From positions 1 through 35,485 of the IMG/VR virus record IMGVR_UViG_3300028800_000220: DNA of 35,485 bases; one strand, written 5' to 3'. This document shows positions 1-7,679 of this stretch, piece by piece. The translations under genes and the position numbers were made by a program. Positions within the stretch are counted from its first letter, which is position 1. Each line of letters starts with the position of its first letter. This stretch comes from a virus. Under the pieces are notes generated by a model. The model saw nothing but the letters and a program-made list of their open reading frames with translations. It was not told the origin of the DNA and searched no databases.

Positions 1-85
1 CTAAATCTTTCCTCTAGGCTTCTTGTGGTAAGACCAATATATTTTTTATCAGTCAATATATTGGTTATTTTATATACAAAACCCA

Positions 86-727
86 TTACTTCTTATTCCT
101 CGATGCGTAAGCAGCATCTATTCCATTTTTCCAAGCGAAATCTTTTAATTTTTCATCATTACCAAAATGATGCTCTATTCTATCTTTGTGCTTTTGTTCA
201 ATTTGCTGTTCTAATCCCGGATGATCTTCTAAATAATTGCAAAAAACTTCTGATTTCAACATAGATGCGCTAAAATGCTTTATAGACAAATCTAAGTTTA
301 AACAGATGGTTTCTTTCATTATCTCTACATCTAAACTTTTCTTGAACTCATGGACTGTATTTCCAGCCCCAAATTCGATAGAAAGAACGCTAAACTCCAC
401 TTCGTCTGGTTTTAATCCTTCTTCATTTATCTTATCGTACAATCCCTTATCTATAGTAATATGAGTCATGAATTTATCGTAAACAGTTCCACAATGCTTT
501 AGGCTGTTGTAAAAATCTTCATAAGTCTTATCTGCGCCTTCCACCAGAAGCATAAAATACTTTTTTCCATCTCTTTCAGATGTAAAAATCGTAGTCTTAA
601 ATCTCAATTTCTCTGGGTTTGGCGTTTTTATATCAAACTTTTTAACCTTTTCTTTTATTTCATCAAGATTCATCTCTTTTTTGTCATTAAAAACTTTTAA
701 GGACATGTGAAGAGGAACCCCTTCCAT
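86..727 (-). CDS. 2H phosphoesterase-like protein
   Basis: 213 aa from the ATG at 727. A TTG three bases upstream also reads in frame, but ATG is preferred. The chain has two H-x-(S/T)-hydrophobic motifs, HMSL near residue 7 and HITI near residue 89, about 82 residues apart. Each is followed by a beta-strand-like stretch, the second by a segment ending in EFGAG. This is the signature spacing of the 2H phosphoesterase superfamily (2'-5' RNA ligase, cyclic phosphodiesterase and the phage anti-CBASS enzyme Acb1), whose two histidines act on 2',3'- or 3',5'-cyclic phosphates. The C-terminal 80 residues are charged and unassigned. The gene starts directly after the stop of the 33-codon gene upstream, so the two are probably translationally coupled. 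The substrate is unknown; an RNA-repair or anti-defence role is inference. Confidence 0.5.
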   Translation of the reverse strand: MEGVPLHMSLKVFNDKKEMNLDEIKEKVKKFDIKTPNPEKLRFKTTIFTSERDGKKYFMLLVEGADKTYEDFYNSLKHCGTVYDKFMTHITIDKGLYDKINEEGLKPDEVEFSVLSIEFGAGNTVHEFKKSLDVEIMKETICLNLDLSIKHFSASMLKSEVFCNYLEDHPGLEQQIEQKHKDRIEHHFGNDEKLKDFAWKNGIDAAYASRNKK

Positions 728-730
728 CAA

Positions 731-832
731 TTATGTTTGGCCCTTTATCTTAACATGCCACAGAACATCTCCACCCTGCTGGGCTCGTTCTTTGTAGATG
801 TCATGTACGCCTTCTCCGACTTTATTAGCCAT
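731..832 (-). CDS. Small hypothetical protein (33 aa)
   Basis: A 33-codon frame starts with ATG at 832 (MANKVGEGVHDIYKERAQQG) and ends with TAA immediately before the TTG/ATG start of the downstream gene. The product is charged and soluble-looking, with no recognised domain. The tight stop-start junction and the otherwise unexplained gap between two genes argue that it is translated. No strong Shine-Dalgarno sequence is visible, which lowers confidence. Confidence 0.4.
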   Translation of the reverse strand: MANKVGEGVHDIYKERAQQGGDVLWHVKIKGQT

Positions 833-853
833 ATAAGTACTATTTTACCATAA

Positions 854-1702
854 TTAAAAGTTGCCGACGAAAAATCTAGACGAAAAAATATTTCTAATCT
901 GCCTTTCTAGCTTTGCTCTTTTTTGCATTAATTCTTCTATGCGCAACTGATATATGCGTGGGCCAGGCATAGAGCTGCTTTGCGAAATTCCATCTTGACT
1001 TTGTGATTGACTTGTAAAGATGAATGTGGCCGCAATCTCGCTCAAGATATCTATGGCAGCAATACAGCCGATCAATTCATTGACGACCGTAGGTATCTTG
1101 CCTTCTTGATTAGACATTCCAGCCGTATATTTTATTTGCCAATAAGCCGGGACCCAGTTCAATCCGTCCATGACACTTAAGAATGCAATACCTGCATTTC
1201 CAACTGCACCCTGCACTGAATTCACGCCGTAAGCAGCTAAGAGCGGAATCACATTGATTAACCTCTTAGAAAAGTTTGCAGTTTCGATCCATTCGGCAGG
1301 TATTTCAAAGATGGTATTTTTATCAGCACTCACGATGGCCAACTGTTCAATACTGATAATCGGACCCTGTTCGGCTACCAAATTGATGTAAGCCTTATAG
1401 TCCTCTTGTTTGAAAGGCAATTTGTTTTGGAATTGTTCTGGAGTAATAGTAACTTTTAAATCTACTTCGGCTACGTTGGAGGCGAGATAAATGCGATCCT
1501 TGAGGTCATCGTCAGAGAATGTATCGCCATTGAAAAAGAATAGAGGGATGCCCTTTAGGAATCTCGATTTTAATTGCTGCGGAGTAAGCATCGGTTCGAC
1601 ACGCTGCATCAAACCAGACACAACAGAAGCGTGAACCGGATAGATAGCCGTTCCGTAACCTTTTCCTATAATCGTAGAAACATTATTTGGTGTATTAGCC
1701 AT
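854..1702 (-). CDS. Putative virion structural protein
   Basis: 282 aa from the ATG at 1702, which overlaps the stop of the preceding gene as TAATG; an in-frame ATG at 1711 gives three more residues. GGATG lies about 10 nt before the 1702 start. The sequence mixes short beta-rich and helical segments, with a hydrophobic stretch around residues 160-190 and a basic, probably helical C-terminus (LMQKRAKLERQIRNI). I recognise no family. The late-gene strand, the coupling to another beta-rich gene and the shared upstream promoter-like element suggest a tail, neck or baseplate component. Confidence 0.5.
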   Translation of the reverse strand: MANTPNNVSTIIGKGYGTAIYPVHASVVSGLMQRVEPMLTPQQLKSRFLKGIPLFFFNGDTFSDDDLKDRIYLASNVAEVDLKVTITPEQFQNKLPFKQEDYKAYINLVAEQGPIISIEQLAIVSADKNTIFEIPAEWIETANFSKRLINVIPLLAAYGVNSVQGAVGNAGIAFLSVMDGLNWVPAYWQIKYTAGMSNQEGKIPTVVNELIGCIAAIDILSEIAATFIFTSQSQSQDGISQSSSMPGPRIYQLRIEELMQKRAKLERQIRNIFSSRFFVGNF

Positions 1703-2178
1703 TAGCAACATCCATTGTTTACTGGGAAGATAACGTCCAGCATATTAAGAACACTAAATCTATTGATTGTATTTCCCTGATAAATTGCAAATTGAATGTT
1801 TCCACCGCAAATCGCTTGGCTTGCGGGAACTGAAACAGACCAAATAGAGCTATCGGCGGGGCTGACCTGGGTTGCGATTAGCGTGATGGCAGTGTTAAGA
1901 TCAACTGACGGGAAAGTAACGGTGACTTGATATGGATTATTGTTAGAGCCAATTCCAACCAAATATCTTAGACCAGCAGTAGGTCCTACTGGCGTTATCC
2001 CACTGAAAATACTGCCAAAATATCCACTACTATTTGAGGCTTGAGTAGCCTGATTAGCATCGTAAAGTTGAAAATACAGCGTTATGGGGTCGCCATTGTT
2101 GACGATCCACTGATTACCGTAGGTAAACGCGTTTATATTAAAAAAAGAGGTTATTACTTTTGCGGCGAACAACGGCAT
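1702..2178 (-). CDS. Putative virion structural protein (beta-rich)
   Basis: 158 aa, preceded by a clear GGAG seven bases before the ATG. The composition is rich in N, S, T, G and aromatics, with alternating hydrophobic strands, typical of small phage beta-sandwich proteins. It ends in NNGCC. No named family is recognised. Its stop overlaps the start of the next gene, so the two form a short operon. A GCAATCTTAA element lies 33 nt upstream, inside the end of the inserted GIY-YIG gene, and is the likely promoter. Confidence 0.5.
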   Translation of the reverse strand: MPLFAAKVITSFFNINAFTYGNQWIVNNGDPITLYFQLYDANQATQASNSSGYFGSIFSGITPVGPTAGLRYLVGIGSNNNPYQVTVTFPSVDLNTAITLIATQVSPADSSIWSVSVPASQAICGGNIQFAIYQGNTINRFSVLNMLDVIFPVNNGCC

Positions 2179-2210
2179 TGTATTTACTCCAAAAAGGGTA
2201 TATTCTATAG

Positions 2211-2220
2211 TTAAGATTGC
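2211..2220 (-). promoter_or_regulatory. AATCTTAA element upstream of structural operon
   Basis: Reads GCAATCTTAA on the minus strand, followed by CTATAGAATATA, 33 nt before the ATG at 2178 and its GGAG site. The same 10-mer occurs before the genes at 6114 and 26151. It overlaps the stop codon of the GIY-YIG gene. The promoter role is inferred. Confidence 0.45.
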
Positions 2221-2966
2221 TTGAGATTTCCAATAGTTGAGTTAACATATTGAAATGTTAGCCCTTTGTGGCTAATTCTTGATTTTTTCAAAATTTCAGA
2301 TATATATTTTCTTCCTATATGTAATTCTTTCGCAGCTTGAGATAAAGAAGCATAAACAATACCATTAGAACATTGAATTTTTATGCCCCTATTTTCTCTT
2401 AAGGAAATGCTTATTTTAAGCTTAGATTCTTCTTTGTGTTTTTTGCCATACATAGGGTGCAATTCACCATTTCTACCAAAACAAGGTGCATTTTCGCCAG
2501 ATTTTCCATACATTGGATTATTTTCACCAATGGTGGCTTCTGATAGAGTCTTTTTTATTTCTATGGCCCGTTGTTCTCCATAAATTTCTGTTAATGTTTT
2601 GCCTTTATTTGCCTGATTTCTTTTTATTAAATCAAATCTTTTTCTACCGTAAGCTCCATTTTTTTGTCCAGTTAAGCCTGAACCAGGCGAACCACCTTCG
2701 GAAATGTTTAATAATTGAACTCCTAAATGTTTGTAATATTTAATTAATTCTATTTCTTTGTTTAAAGCATCCTTTTCATTATCAAAATATTCTATAATAT
2801 CAATTATAGGTTTCAATGTTTTTTTAGATAACAGGCCTATCCATTCCAAATGTGCGGCACTACGTTTTGTTAGTGAATAGGCTCTTCTTCCCTGTCCTTT
2901 CCCAATATATTGGACTTGATTATTTTCCGGATTTCTGTGACAATATACATAGAATTTCTTGTTCAT
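2211..2966 (-). CDS. GIY-YIG homing endonuclease with NUMOD repeats
   Basis: 251 aa. The N-terminus carries the GIY-YIG nuclease signature (YVYCHR at about 7, then QYIGKGQGRRAY with the catalytic Arg region at about 19-30). The middle has NUMOD3-type repeats (NPMYGK, NAPCFG, HPMYGK at about residues 150-180) that contact the DNA minor groove. The C-terminus has a NUMOD1/helix-turn-helix-like segment (SLSQAAKELHIGRKYISEIL). This is the free-standing, Seg-like homing endonuclease architecture. The gene is AT-rich compared with its neighbours and sits between a structural operon and thymidylate kinase. No ribosome binding site precedes the ATG; instead AATCTTAT ends 4 nt before it. Confidence 0.9.
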   Translation of the reverse strand: MNKKFYVYCHRNPENNQVQYIGKGQGRRAYSLTKRSAAHLEWIGLLSKKTLKPIIDIIEYFDNEKDALNKEIELIKYYKHLGVQLLNISEGGSPGSGLTGQKNGAYGRKRFDLIKRNQANKGKTLTEIYGEQRAIEIKKTLSEATIGENNPMYGKSGENAPCFGRNGELHPMYGKKHKEESKLKISISLRENRGIKIQCSNGIVYASLSQAAKELHIGRKYISEILKKSRISHKGLTFQYVNSTIGNLKQS

Positions 2967-2970
2967 ATTA

Positions 2971-2978
2971 ATAAGATT
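2971..2978 (-). promoter_or_regulatory. AATCTTAT element 4 nt before GIY-YIG start
   Basis: AATCTTAT on the minus strand, then TAAT, then the ATG at 2966. No Shine-Dalgarno sequence fits in the gap. The same element with the same 4-nt spacing precedes the genes starting at 7578 and 11081, suggesting a promoter that yields a leaderless or near-leaderless mRNA. Confidence 0.4.
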
Positions 2979-3015
2979 ATGACACAGGTAAAACTACGGT
3001 GTCAAGGAGATATTT

Positions 3016-3669
3016 ATGCTTAAAATAGAATTCGAGGGAGTGGATGGTTCGGGGAAAACCACATCATTACGATACTTTATCGAACAAGCTCAAAAACGGG
3101 GCTTAAATGTAGTAGAAACGCGAGAAGTTGGAAACCCCCATATCCCAGCATGCGTTAAGCTCAGAGAATTCGTCCTAGACCCAAATAGCAGCCTATCCGG
3201 GGAAGCTATGGAGCTTCTATTCTCCGCTATGCGTTACGAAAATGATAAGTGGTTGCGTAACCTGGAAGTAAGTGAAAATCCTCCAGATTTGATGGTTTCA
3301 GACCGTGGATGGTATAGTCATTTAGCTTATACCGACCACAATGTGTCTAAAGATTTTACAGATTTGCTTTATAGGGGCGTTTTAGAGCTTGAGACCAGGC
3401 TTCCTGAAATTGTCATCTATTTTAGGGTTAATACTGAAACTGCCCTTAAACGCAGGGTTAAACGTGGTGGAGCAATGGATGTTATTGAAATGAAGGGTGT
3501 TGAATACCAAGAGAAAGTACGTGAATCATTTGAAGAATATATCTTTGAAGACAACAACGACCCTTCAACTGGTACTGTTTTCTTTAGCGTAGATGCTAAT
3601 CAAGATTTGGATAATGTCAAGTCTCAGTTAAATAACATTTTAGAGGTTATAATCGACCAATATGTATAG
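3016..3669 (+). CDS. tmk: Thymidylate kinase
   Basis: 217 aa, close to the family's usual length. Phosphorylates dTMP to dTDP for phage DNA synthesis. The P-loop is FEGVDGSGKTTS at residues 6-17. The DR-type motif is SDRGWYSHLAYT at about 95-106, and a lid-like basic segment ALKRRVKRGG lies at about 143-152. The start is ATG with AAGGAG seven bases upstream; the leader contains a short GACAC/GTGTC hairpin. It overlaps the next gene by 8 nt. It is the only nucleotide-metabolism gene of this type in the window. Confidence 0.9.
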   Translation: MLKIEFEGVDGSGKTTSLRYFIEQAQKRGLNVVETREVGNPHIPACVKLREFVLDPNSSLSGEAMELLFSAMRYENDKWLRNLEVSENPPDLMVSDRGWYSHLAYTDHNVSKDFTDLLYRGVLELETRLPEIVIYFRVNTETALKRRVKRGGAMDVIEMKGVEYQEKVRESFEEYIFEDNNDPSTGTVFFSVDANQDLDNVKSQLNNILEVIIDQYV

Positions 3670-3985
3670 TGCCTGGATAGCTATGATGTGTGCTGGCATC
3701 ATCAATGCTACTCAAAAAACAGCATGTATTAAAAGTCTAGAAGCGGCAGGTATTCAGTCTGGAATTGTAGAAAAGACTAAGAGGATAGAGCATCAAGCTC
3801 AAATAATGGCTGAGAAACGGGTGATATGGGTTAGTCCGCAGGCCCGATTTGCTATGGCTACTATCTATACAGTTGGAGTGAAAAAACAAGTAGCCATACC
3901 TTTCGATATGGCTTACCCTTTTCAAAGAATAGAATTTCAAGGCTCAACGAACAAAGCTTTGCTTTTGTTCAAATGGACTTTTTAG
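3662..3985 (+). CDS. Hypothetical protein
   Basis: 107 aa. The ATG overlaps the 3' end of thymidylate kinase by 8 nt, so the genes are translationally coupled. The N-terminal 15 residues are moderately hydrophobic, followed by a helical basic region and a C-terminal beta-rich part ending FKWTF. No domain is recognised. Its stop overlaps that of the convergent ice-binding-like gene, leaving no room for an intergenic terminator. Confidence 0.55.
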   Translation: MYSAWIAMMCAGIINATQKTACIKSLEAAGIQSGIVEKTKRIEHQAQIMAEKRVIWVSPQARFAMATIYTVGVKKQVAIPFDMAYPFQRIEFQGSTNKALLLFKWTF

Positions 3986-6114
3986 TTACCAACGATGTTA
4001 TCTTGCAACGTAACCGCAGTCTGCGCGTACAGTCTTCCGTGTACGGTTGCTGTAGTTTGAACTGCAATATTTGTCGCTGACAAAATGATACCATTGAATA
4101 TAGAACTTACACCGAGCGTCACGGCGCCAGTAACTTGCCAGAAGACGTTGCTTGCCAGCAATCCACCAGTAAGTACGATATGCGTAGAGGCCGCTAAGTT
4201 GAGCGTACCGCTAATCTGCATAATGAACACGTCGCTTGGTCCGCCACTCAACGTAAGAGTGGTAGGAATCGTAACGCCGGTAGACCACGTATAAAGGCCG
4301 GGAGTAAGGGTGAGTCCACCCAAGTTTCCACTACCAATATTAACAATCGAATTGAGAGTACGACCTGCAGCATCGTTGTATGCGGTCGTCATGTCGCCAA
4401 TAGCTGTCGTAAGATTGGCTGGAGTTGGTACAGCATAATCAGCCGCATAGATATCGCCAGTCACATTAGGTGCGGTAGAGAATTGTCCACCGCCATCGAG
4501 TGTGAGAACAAATCCGGTGATAGCCGTGTGCGCTATTGGGCTTACTGCCATCGAACCGGTGATTGCAGATCCAGACGTATCGCTGATACCAGCTTCCGAC
4601 AGAATTCTGTAGTTACCAGCAGTTGCGAGATTAACAGCTGTAGGACCGATAACATATGCTGCGCTTGCGATTGCAGAGTTCGTTAAACCAGCCTTTGTAG
4701 CTAATACTTTTAAAGTCTCACCAGTCGCAACACTAATTGCTCCGGTATACAAAGTGCTTCCAGTAGTTGGAGTAGATCCGTCCGTAGTGTAGTAGAAAGT
4801 TGCTCCAGCTGTAACAGAAGAAAGAGTCACAGATTGCGTGGTACCATAAGTTCCAGCAGCCGGGAAGAAAGTCGGAGTAGCGACAGTTCCCGCCCCAGAG
4901 ATAGTATATGCCGCAGAGCCAATAGCAGAATTTGAAAATCCAGCCTTAACTCCCAACACTTTTACGGTTTCGCTAGAAGCAACCGAAATTGGACCAGTAT
5001 ATAGCGTGCTTCCCGTAGTCGGAGTAGAACCGTCCGTAGTATAGTAAAAAGTTGATCCAGCCGTAATCGAAGAGACCGTCACCGACTGCGTACCAGAATA
5101 AGATCCAGCTGCAGGAGAGAAAGTCGGAGTAGCGACAGTTCCTGGTACCGAGATTACATAAGCCGCAGTGCCAACAGTAGAGTTTGAAAACCCAGCCTTC
5201 GTAGCCAACACATTTACAGTCTCATTTGCAGAAACAGAAATGGGCGTACTGTAAAGAGGACTCAGAGTAGTGGGAATCGAACCGTCTGTAGTATAGTAAA
5301 AAGCTGCTCCAGCCGTAGCCGAAGACAAAGAAACCGATTGCGTTCCATAGTATGATCCAGCCGCAGGAGAGAAAGTCGGAGTAGCGACCATGCTAAGAAC
5401 CGCATTGATGACAATGGTAACCGTATTAGAAGTTACGGTAGAAGTCATTCCAGCCAAAGCGCTTGCGATAGCCAGTGCCGTTTTGGTGGCCACGACAGTA
5501 TTGGTGTCGGTGCTATTAATAGTAACTTCAATTCCTGTAAAACCAGGAGGGGTAGGATTCGTATTGCTACCGCCAGCAACGTTGTACCAAACCATATATT
5601 GATTTGTATTTCCAGCATTTGCTAACGTAAAAGAAGATCCAGGGCCAGTAGAAGGAAAGGTACTTCCAGCCGACAGTCCGAGAGTAACCGTAGTCGGAAG
5701 TCCAAGATTCGATACCGTAAAAGTAGTCGCACCAGGCAACGAAACATTCTTCGGAGGATTGGTTCCAAGAGCCGTGATAGGATTTGGAACAACAGAAAAG
5801 AGATTATGAAGAAGGGGGATCGCTGCAGGAGAGATACCGCCAGCCATATTAGAGGCCACGTTTCCAGCAACCACTTGATCTGCGAAACCGTCAATCATGT
5901 ATTGAAGATCGATAAACGAAAGAGGACGCGTTCCCAAGATAGCTGCCTGAAGATCGTTACCAATATTTTTATTACTCATGGCATCTTGCAGCCTGGTAAG
6001 AGTATCCGGAGAAAGTTTAGCGCCGCTTGTGATTGCGCTGGCTAACTCATTACCGGCAGATACCAAGGTGAGGGCATCCTGAAGAGCTATAATAGTATGA
6101 TTAGTTAAAGCCAT
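3982..6114 (-). CDS. Virion-type protein with chitobiase-like repeats and DUF3494 ice-binding-like domain
   Basis: 710 aa. Residues 1-110 are a helical, probably virion-anchoring part, and 120-240 a beta-rich domain. Residues 243-321, 327-405 and 411-489 are three tandem 84-residue repeats with FYYTTDGSxPTT and ETVxVLATKAGFSNS motifs, matching the chitobiase C-terminal (CHB_HEX_C_1) beta-sandwich. Residues 492-708 match DUF3494 (type 1 ice-binding fold): NLATAGNYRILSEAGI, then AVSPIAHTAITGF, and near the end VFWQVTGAVTLG and GRLYAQTAVTLQDN. No signal peptide is visible, so export is unlikely; a fibre, decoration or adhesin protein is the best guess. AAGGAG precedes the ATG and a GCAATCTTAA element lies 49 nt upstream. 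Ice binding itself is not shown by sequence: many DUF3494 proteins act as adhesins. Confidence 0.8.
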   Translation of the reverse strand: MALTNHTIIALQDALTLVSAGNELASAITSGAKLSPDTLTRLQDAMSNKNIGNDLQAAILGTRPLSFIDLQYMIDGFADQVVAGNVASNMAGGISPAAIPLLHNLFSVVPNPITALGTNPPKNVSLPGATTFTVSNLGLPTTVTLGLSAGSTFPSTGPGSSFTLANAGNTNQYMVWYNVAGGSNTNPTPPGFTGIEVTINSTDTNTVVATKTALAIASALAGMTSTVTSNTVTIVINAVLSMVATPTFSPAAGSYYGTQSVSLSSATAGAAFYYTTDGSIPTTLSPLYSTPISVSANETVNVLATKAGFSNSTVGTAAYVISVPGTVATPTFSPAAGSYSGTQSVTVSSITAGSTFYYTTDGSTPTTGSTLYTGPISVASSETVKVLGVKAGFSNSAIGSAAYTISGAGTVATPTFFPAAGTYGTTQSVTLSSVTAGATFYYTTDGSTPTTGSTLYTGAISVATGETLKVLATKAGLTNSAIASAAYVIGPTAVNLATAGNYRILSEAGISDTSGSAITGSMAVSPIAHTAITGFVLTLDGGGQFSTAPNVTGDIYAADYAVPTPANLTTAIGDMTTAYNDAAGRTLNSIVNIGSGNLGGLTLTPGLYTWSTGVTIPTTLTLSGGPSDVFIMQISGTLNLAASTHIVLTGGLLASNVFWQVTGAVTLGVSSIFNGIILSATNIAVQTTATVHGRLYAQTAVTLQDNIVGN
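4648..5388 (-). repeat. Three in-frame tandem repeats (252 bp each)
   Basis: Encodes residues 243-489 of the virion protein. Three 84-codon units each start with VATPTF and end with AAYxI. The second and third units are the most similar. The repeats are coding, part of a beta-sandwich stalk, and could expand or contract by recombination. Confidence 0.85.
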
Positions 6115-6162
6115 GAAAAATCTCCTTAAGGTCTTCCCGCTTATGCGAGTGAATATTCACTA

Positions 6163-6172
6163 TTAAGATTGC
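6163..6172 (-). promoter_or_regulatory. AATCTTAA element upstream of ice-binding-like gene
   Basis: GCAATCTTAA on the minus strand, followed by TAGTGAATATTC, 49 nt before the ATG at 6114. It lies in the divergent gap shared with the metallophosphoesterase gene. Identical 10-mer to sites at 2211 and 26179. Promoter role inferred. Confidence 0.45.
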
Positions 6173-6195
6173 TTCATATATGGTATATTAGGCTT

Positions 6196-6828
6196 ATGAA
6201 AATAGTATGTATAAGCGATACGCACTGTCAAATATCTAAGGTAATCCTGCCTGAAGGGGATGTGCTTGTTCATTCTGGGGATCTTACCTATCGTGGAAGT
6301 ACACACGAGATAGCTAACGAACTGAAATCTTTAAAGAAACAAGCCACAAATTTCAAGAATGTCATTATTACAGCGGGTAATCATGACTGGTTAGCTGAGA
6401 AAGATCCTACAATGATGAAAACTCTTTGTGGAGACAACGGTATCACCTATCTACTTGATTCTTCTGTAGAAATTGACGGAAAAGTGTTTTATGGTTCACC
6501 TTGGCAGCCAGAGTTTTTTAACTGGGCCTTTAATGTGCCTAGAGGACCAGAATTAGCCGCTATTTGGAAGAAGATTCCTGATAAGGTCGATGTGTTACTT
6601 ACCCATGGACCACCAGCTGGCATATTAGACCTATGTCCTGATGGTAGTAGGGTTGGCTGTGAAGATTTGTATAAAAGAGTTATCGAGGTAAAGCCGGAAC
6701 TTCATGTTTTTGGTCATATCCATCATTCTTATGGAATGCATCTTTTTAATGGTACAACATTTGTTAATGCGAGCATTTGTACTGAACAGTATAGACCAAC
6801 TAATAAGCCAGTAGTAGTAGAACTATAG
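6196..6828 (+). CDS. MPPED-type metallophosphoesterase
   Basis: 210 aa from the ATG at 6196, where the protein begins MKIVCISDTHC; the upstream in-frame TTG would add a tail not typical of the family. Calcineurin-like metal-binding motifs appear in order: DTH (residues 8-10), GDLTYRG, GNHDW, THGPP and GHIHHSYG. The block GSPWQPEFFNWAFNVPRG and GCEDLY places it close to MPPED1/MPPED2 (UPF0046) phosphodiesterases, which hydrolyse cyclic nucleotides or similar small substrates weakly. No Shine-Dalgarno sequence precedes the start; TATATT lies 6 nt upstream of the ATG. The substrate is unknown; cyclic-nucleotide signal degradation is a speculation. Confidence 0.85.
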   Translation: MKIVCISDTHCQISKVILPEGDVLVHSGDLTYRGSTHEIANELKSLKKQATNFKNVIITAGNHDWLAEKDPTMMKTLCGDNGITYLLDSSVEIDGKVFYGSPWQPEFFNWAFNVPRGPELAAIWKKIPDKVDVLLTHGPPAGILDLCPDGSRVGCEDLYKRVIEVKPELHVFGHIHHSYGMHLFNGTTFVNASICTEQYRPTNKPVVVEL

Positions 6829-7578
6829 CTTGTTAGATTTTCTTAGGTTTTCTGCTGCTGGTAGATATTGTAAGTTCCAAGGTACGTGAAGACCTCTAAC
6901 TTCTTCCCCGTTTAGTGGAACGATATGATCGACGTGAAATCCCTTAGGACAATTGACGTAAATACGTTTAATCTCTTCTTTTTGATGGTCAGATAGCCAT
7001 TTTGGGGTAGCTTGGATTTTTTGAGCACGATAAAAGGCCGTTCTGGAATTTTTTGCAGGTTGATTTCTTTTGTCGTATTCTCTTTTTATTTCTTTACGTT
7101 TTTCTGGATTTTCTTTGTCCCATTTAGCAGCGTTAGCTATGTATTCATCTGTTTTAGCTAAATATCGATTTTTATCCCATAATTTAACAAGATCTGGATT
7201 TTTATTTTTGTATATTTTTACTCTAGCCTTAATTTCTTCTGAATTTTCCTCATAAAAATCTTGATAGCACTTCTTACAAGAAGATACTAAACCTGTAAGT
7301 CTTTTCTCATTTTTATGGAAGTCATCTACCGGTTTATTCTCTTTACACTTAGAGCATCTTTTCATCCCATCCACTATTGGTTCGTGATTTAACCATCGTC
7401 TAGCTAGCGCCGCCTTCTTTTGTTCTGGGGTTAGAATTATTCCCCTTTCCCTAAAGAGTTTTTGTAGGCTAGGCTTTTTCATTCCTGTAGCTTTTACAAT
7501 ATCAGGAATAGCTTCGCCATCCATTCTCATTTCAACTGCTTTAGAAATAATATCATTTGTGTATTTAATCTTACTCAT
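6823..7578 (-). CDS. HNH homing-type endonuclease
   Basis: 251 aa. N-terminal residues 1-50 look like a helix-turn-helix (IPDIVKATGMKKPSLQKLF). A zinc-ribbon-like CSKCK...CKKC follows at about 75-105, then a long basic helical linker. The C-terminus is an HNH nuclease (HVDHIVPLNG, then HVPWNLQYLPAAENLRKSNK), a pattern common in phage free-standing homing enzymes. The stop overlaps the convergent metallophosphoesterase stop. There is no ribosome binding site, and AATCTTAT sits 4 nt before the ATG. Confidence 0.88.
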   Translation of the reverse strand: MSKIKYTNDIISKAVEMRMDGEAIPDIVKATGMKKPSLQKLFRERGIILTPEQKKAALARRWLNHEPIVDGMKRCSKCKENKPVDDFHKNEKRLTGLVSSCKKCYQDFYEENSEEIKARVKIYKNKNPDLVKLWDKNRYLAKTDEYIANAAKWDKENPEKRKEIKREYDKRNQPAKNSRTAFYRAQKIQATPKWLSDHQKEEIKRIYVNCPKGFHVDHIVPLNGEEVRGLHVPWNLQYLPAAENLRKSNKL

Positions 7579-7582
7579 AAAT

Positions 7583-7590
7583 ATAAGATT
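7583..7590 (-). promoter_or_regulatory. AATCTTAT element 4 nt before HNH gene start
   Basis: AATCTTAT followed by ATTT and the ATG at 7578. The 15-base stretch AATCTTATATTTATG is identical to that at the start of the protease gene (11081). No ribosome binding site is present. Confidence 0.4.
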
Positions 7591-7616
7591 ACACTACTAT
7601 TAGAAAAAATGCAAGG

Positions 7617-7651
7617 GAAATAAAAAAGGCCGGTATCTTACGATACCGACC
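7617..7651 (-). terminator. Rho-independent terminator of the capsid operon
   Basis: On the minus strand a 10-bp stem (GGTCGGTATC/GATACCGGCC, one G-T pair) with a GTAA loop is followed by TTTTTTATTT. It lies about 30 nt after the major capsid protein stop. Confidence 0.85.
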
Positions 7652-7679
7652 CTTTTAAAAGGACATCCTAACTAGTTAA

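Noticed and set aside
4648-5388. Regular repeats considered as a CRISPR or other non-coding array
   Set aside because: The repeats are 252 bp, in frame, and encode chitobiase-like beta domains; no short repeat/spacer pattern exists anywhere in the window.
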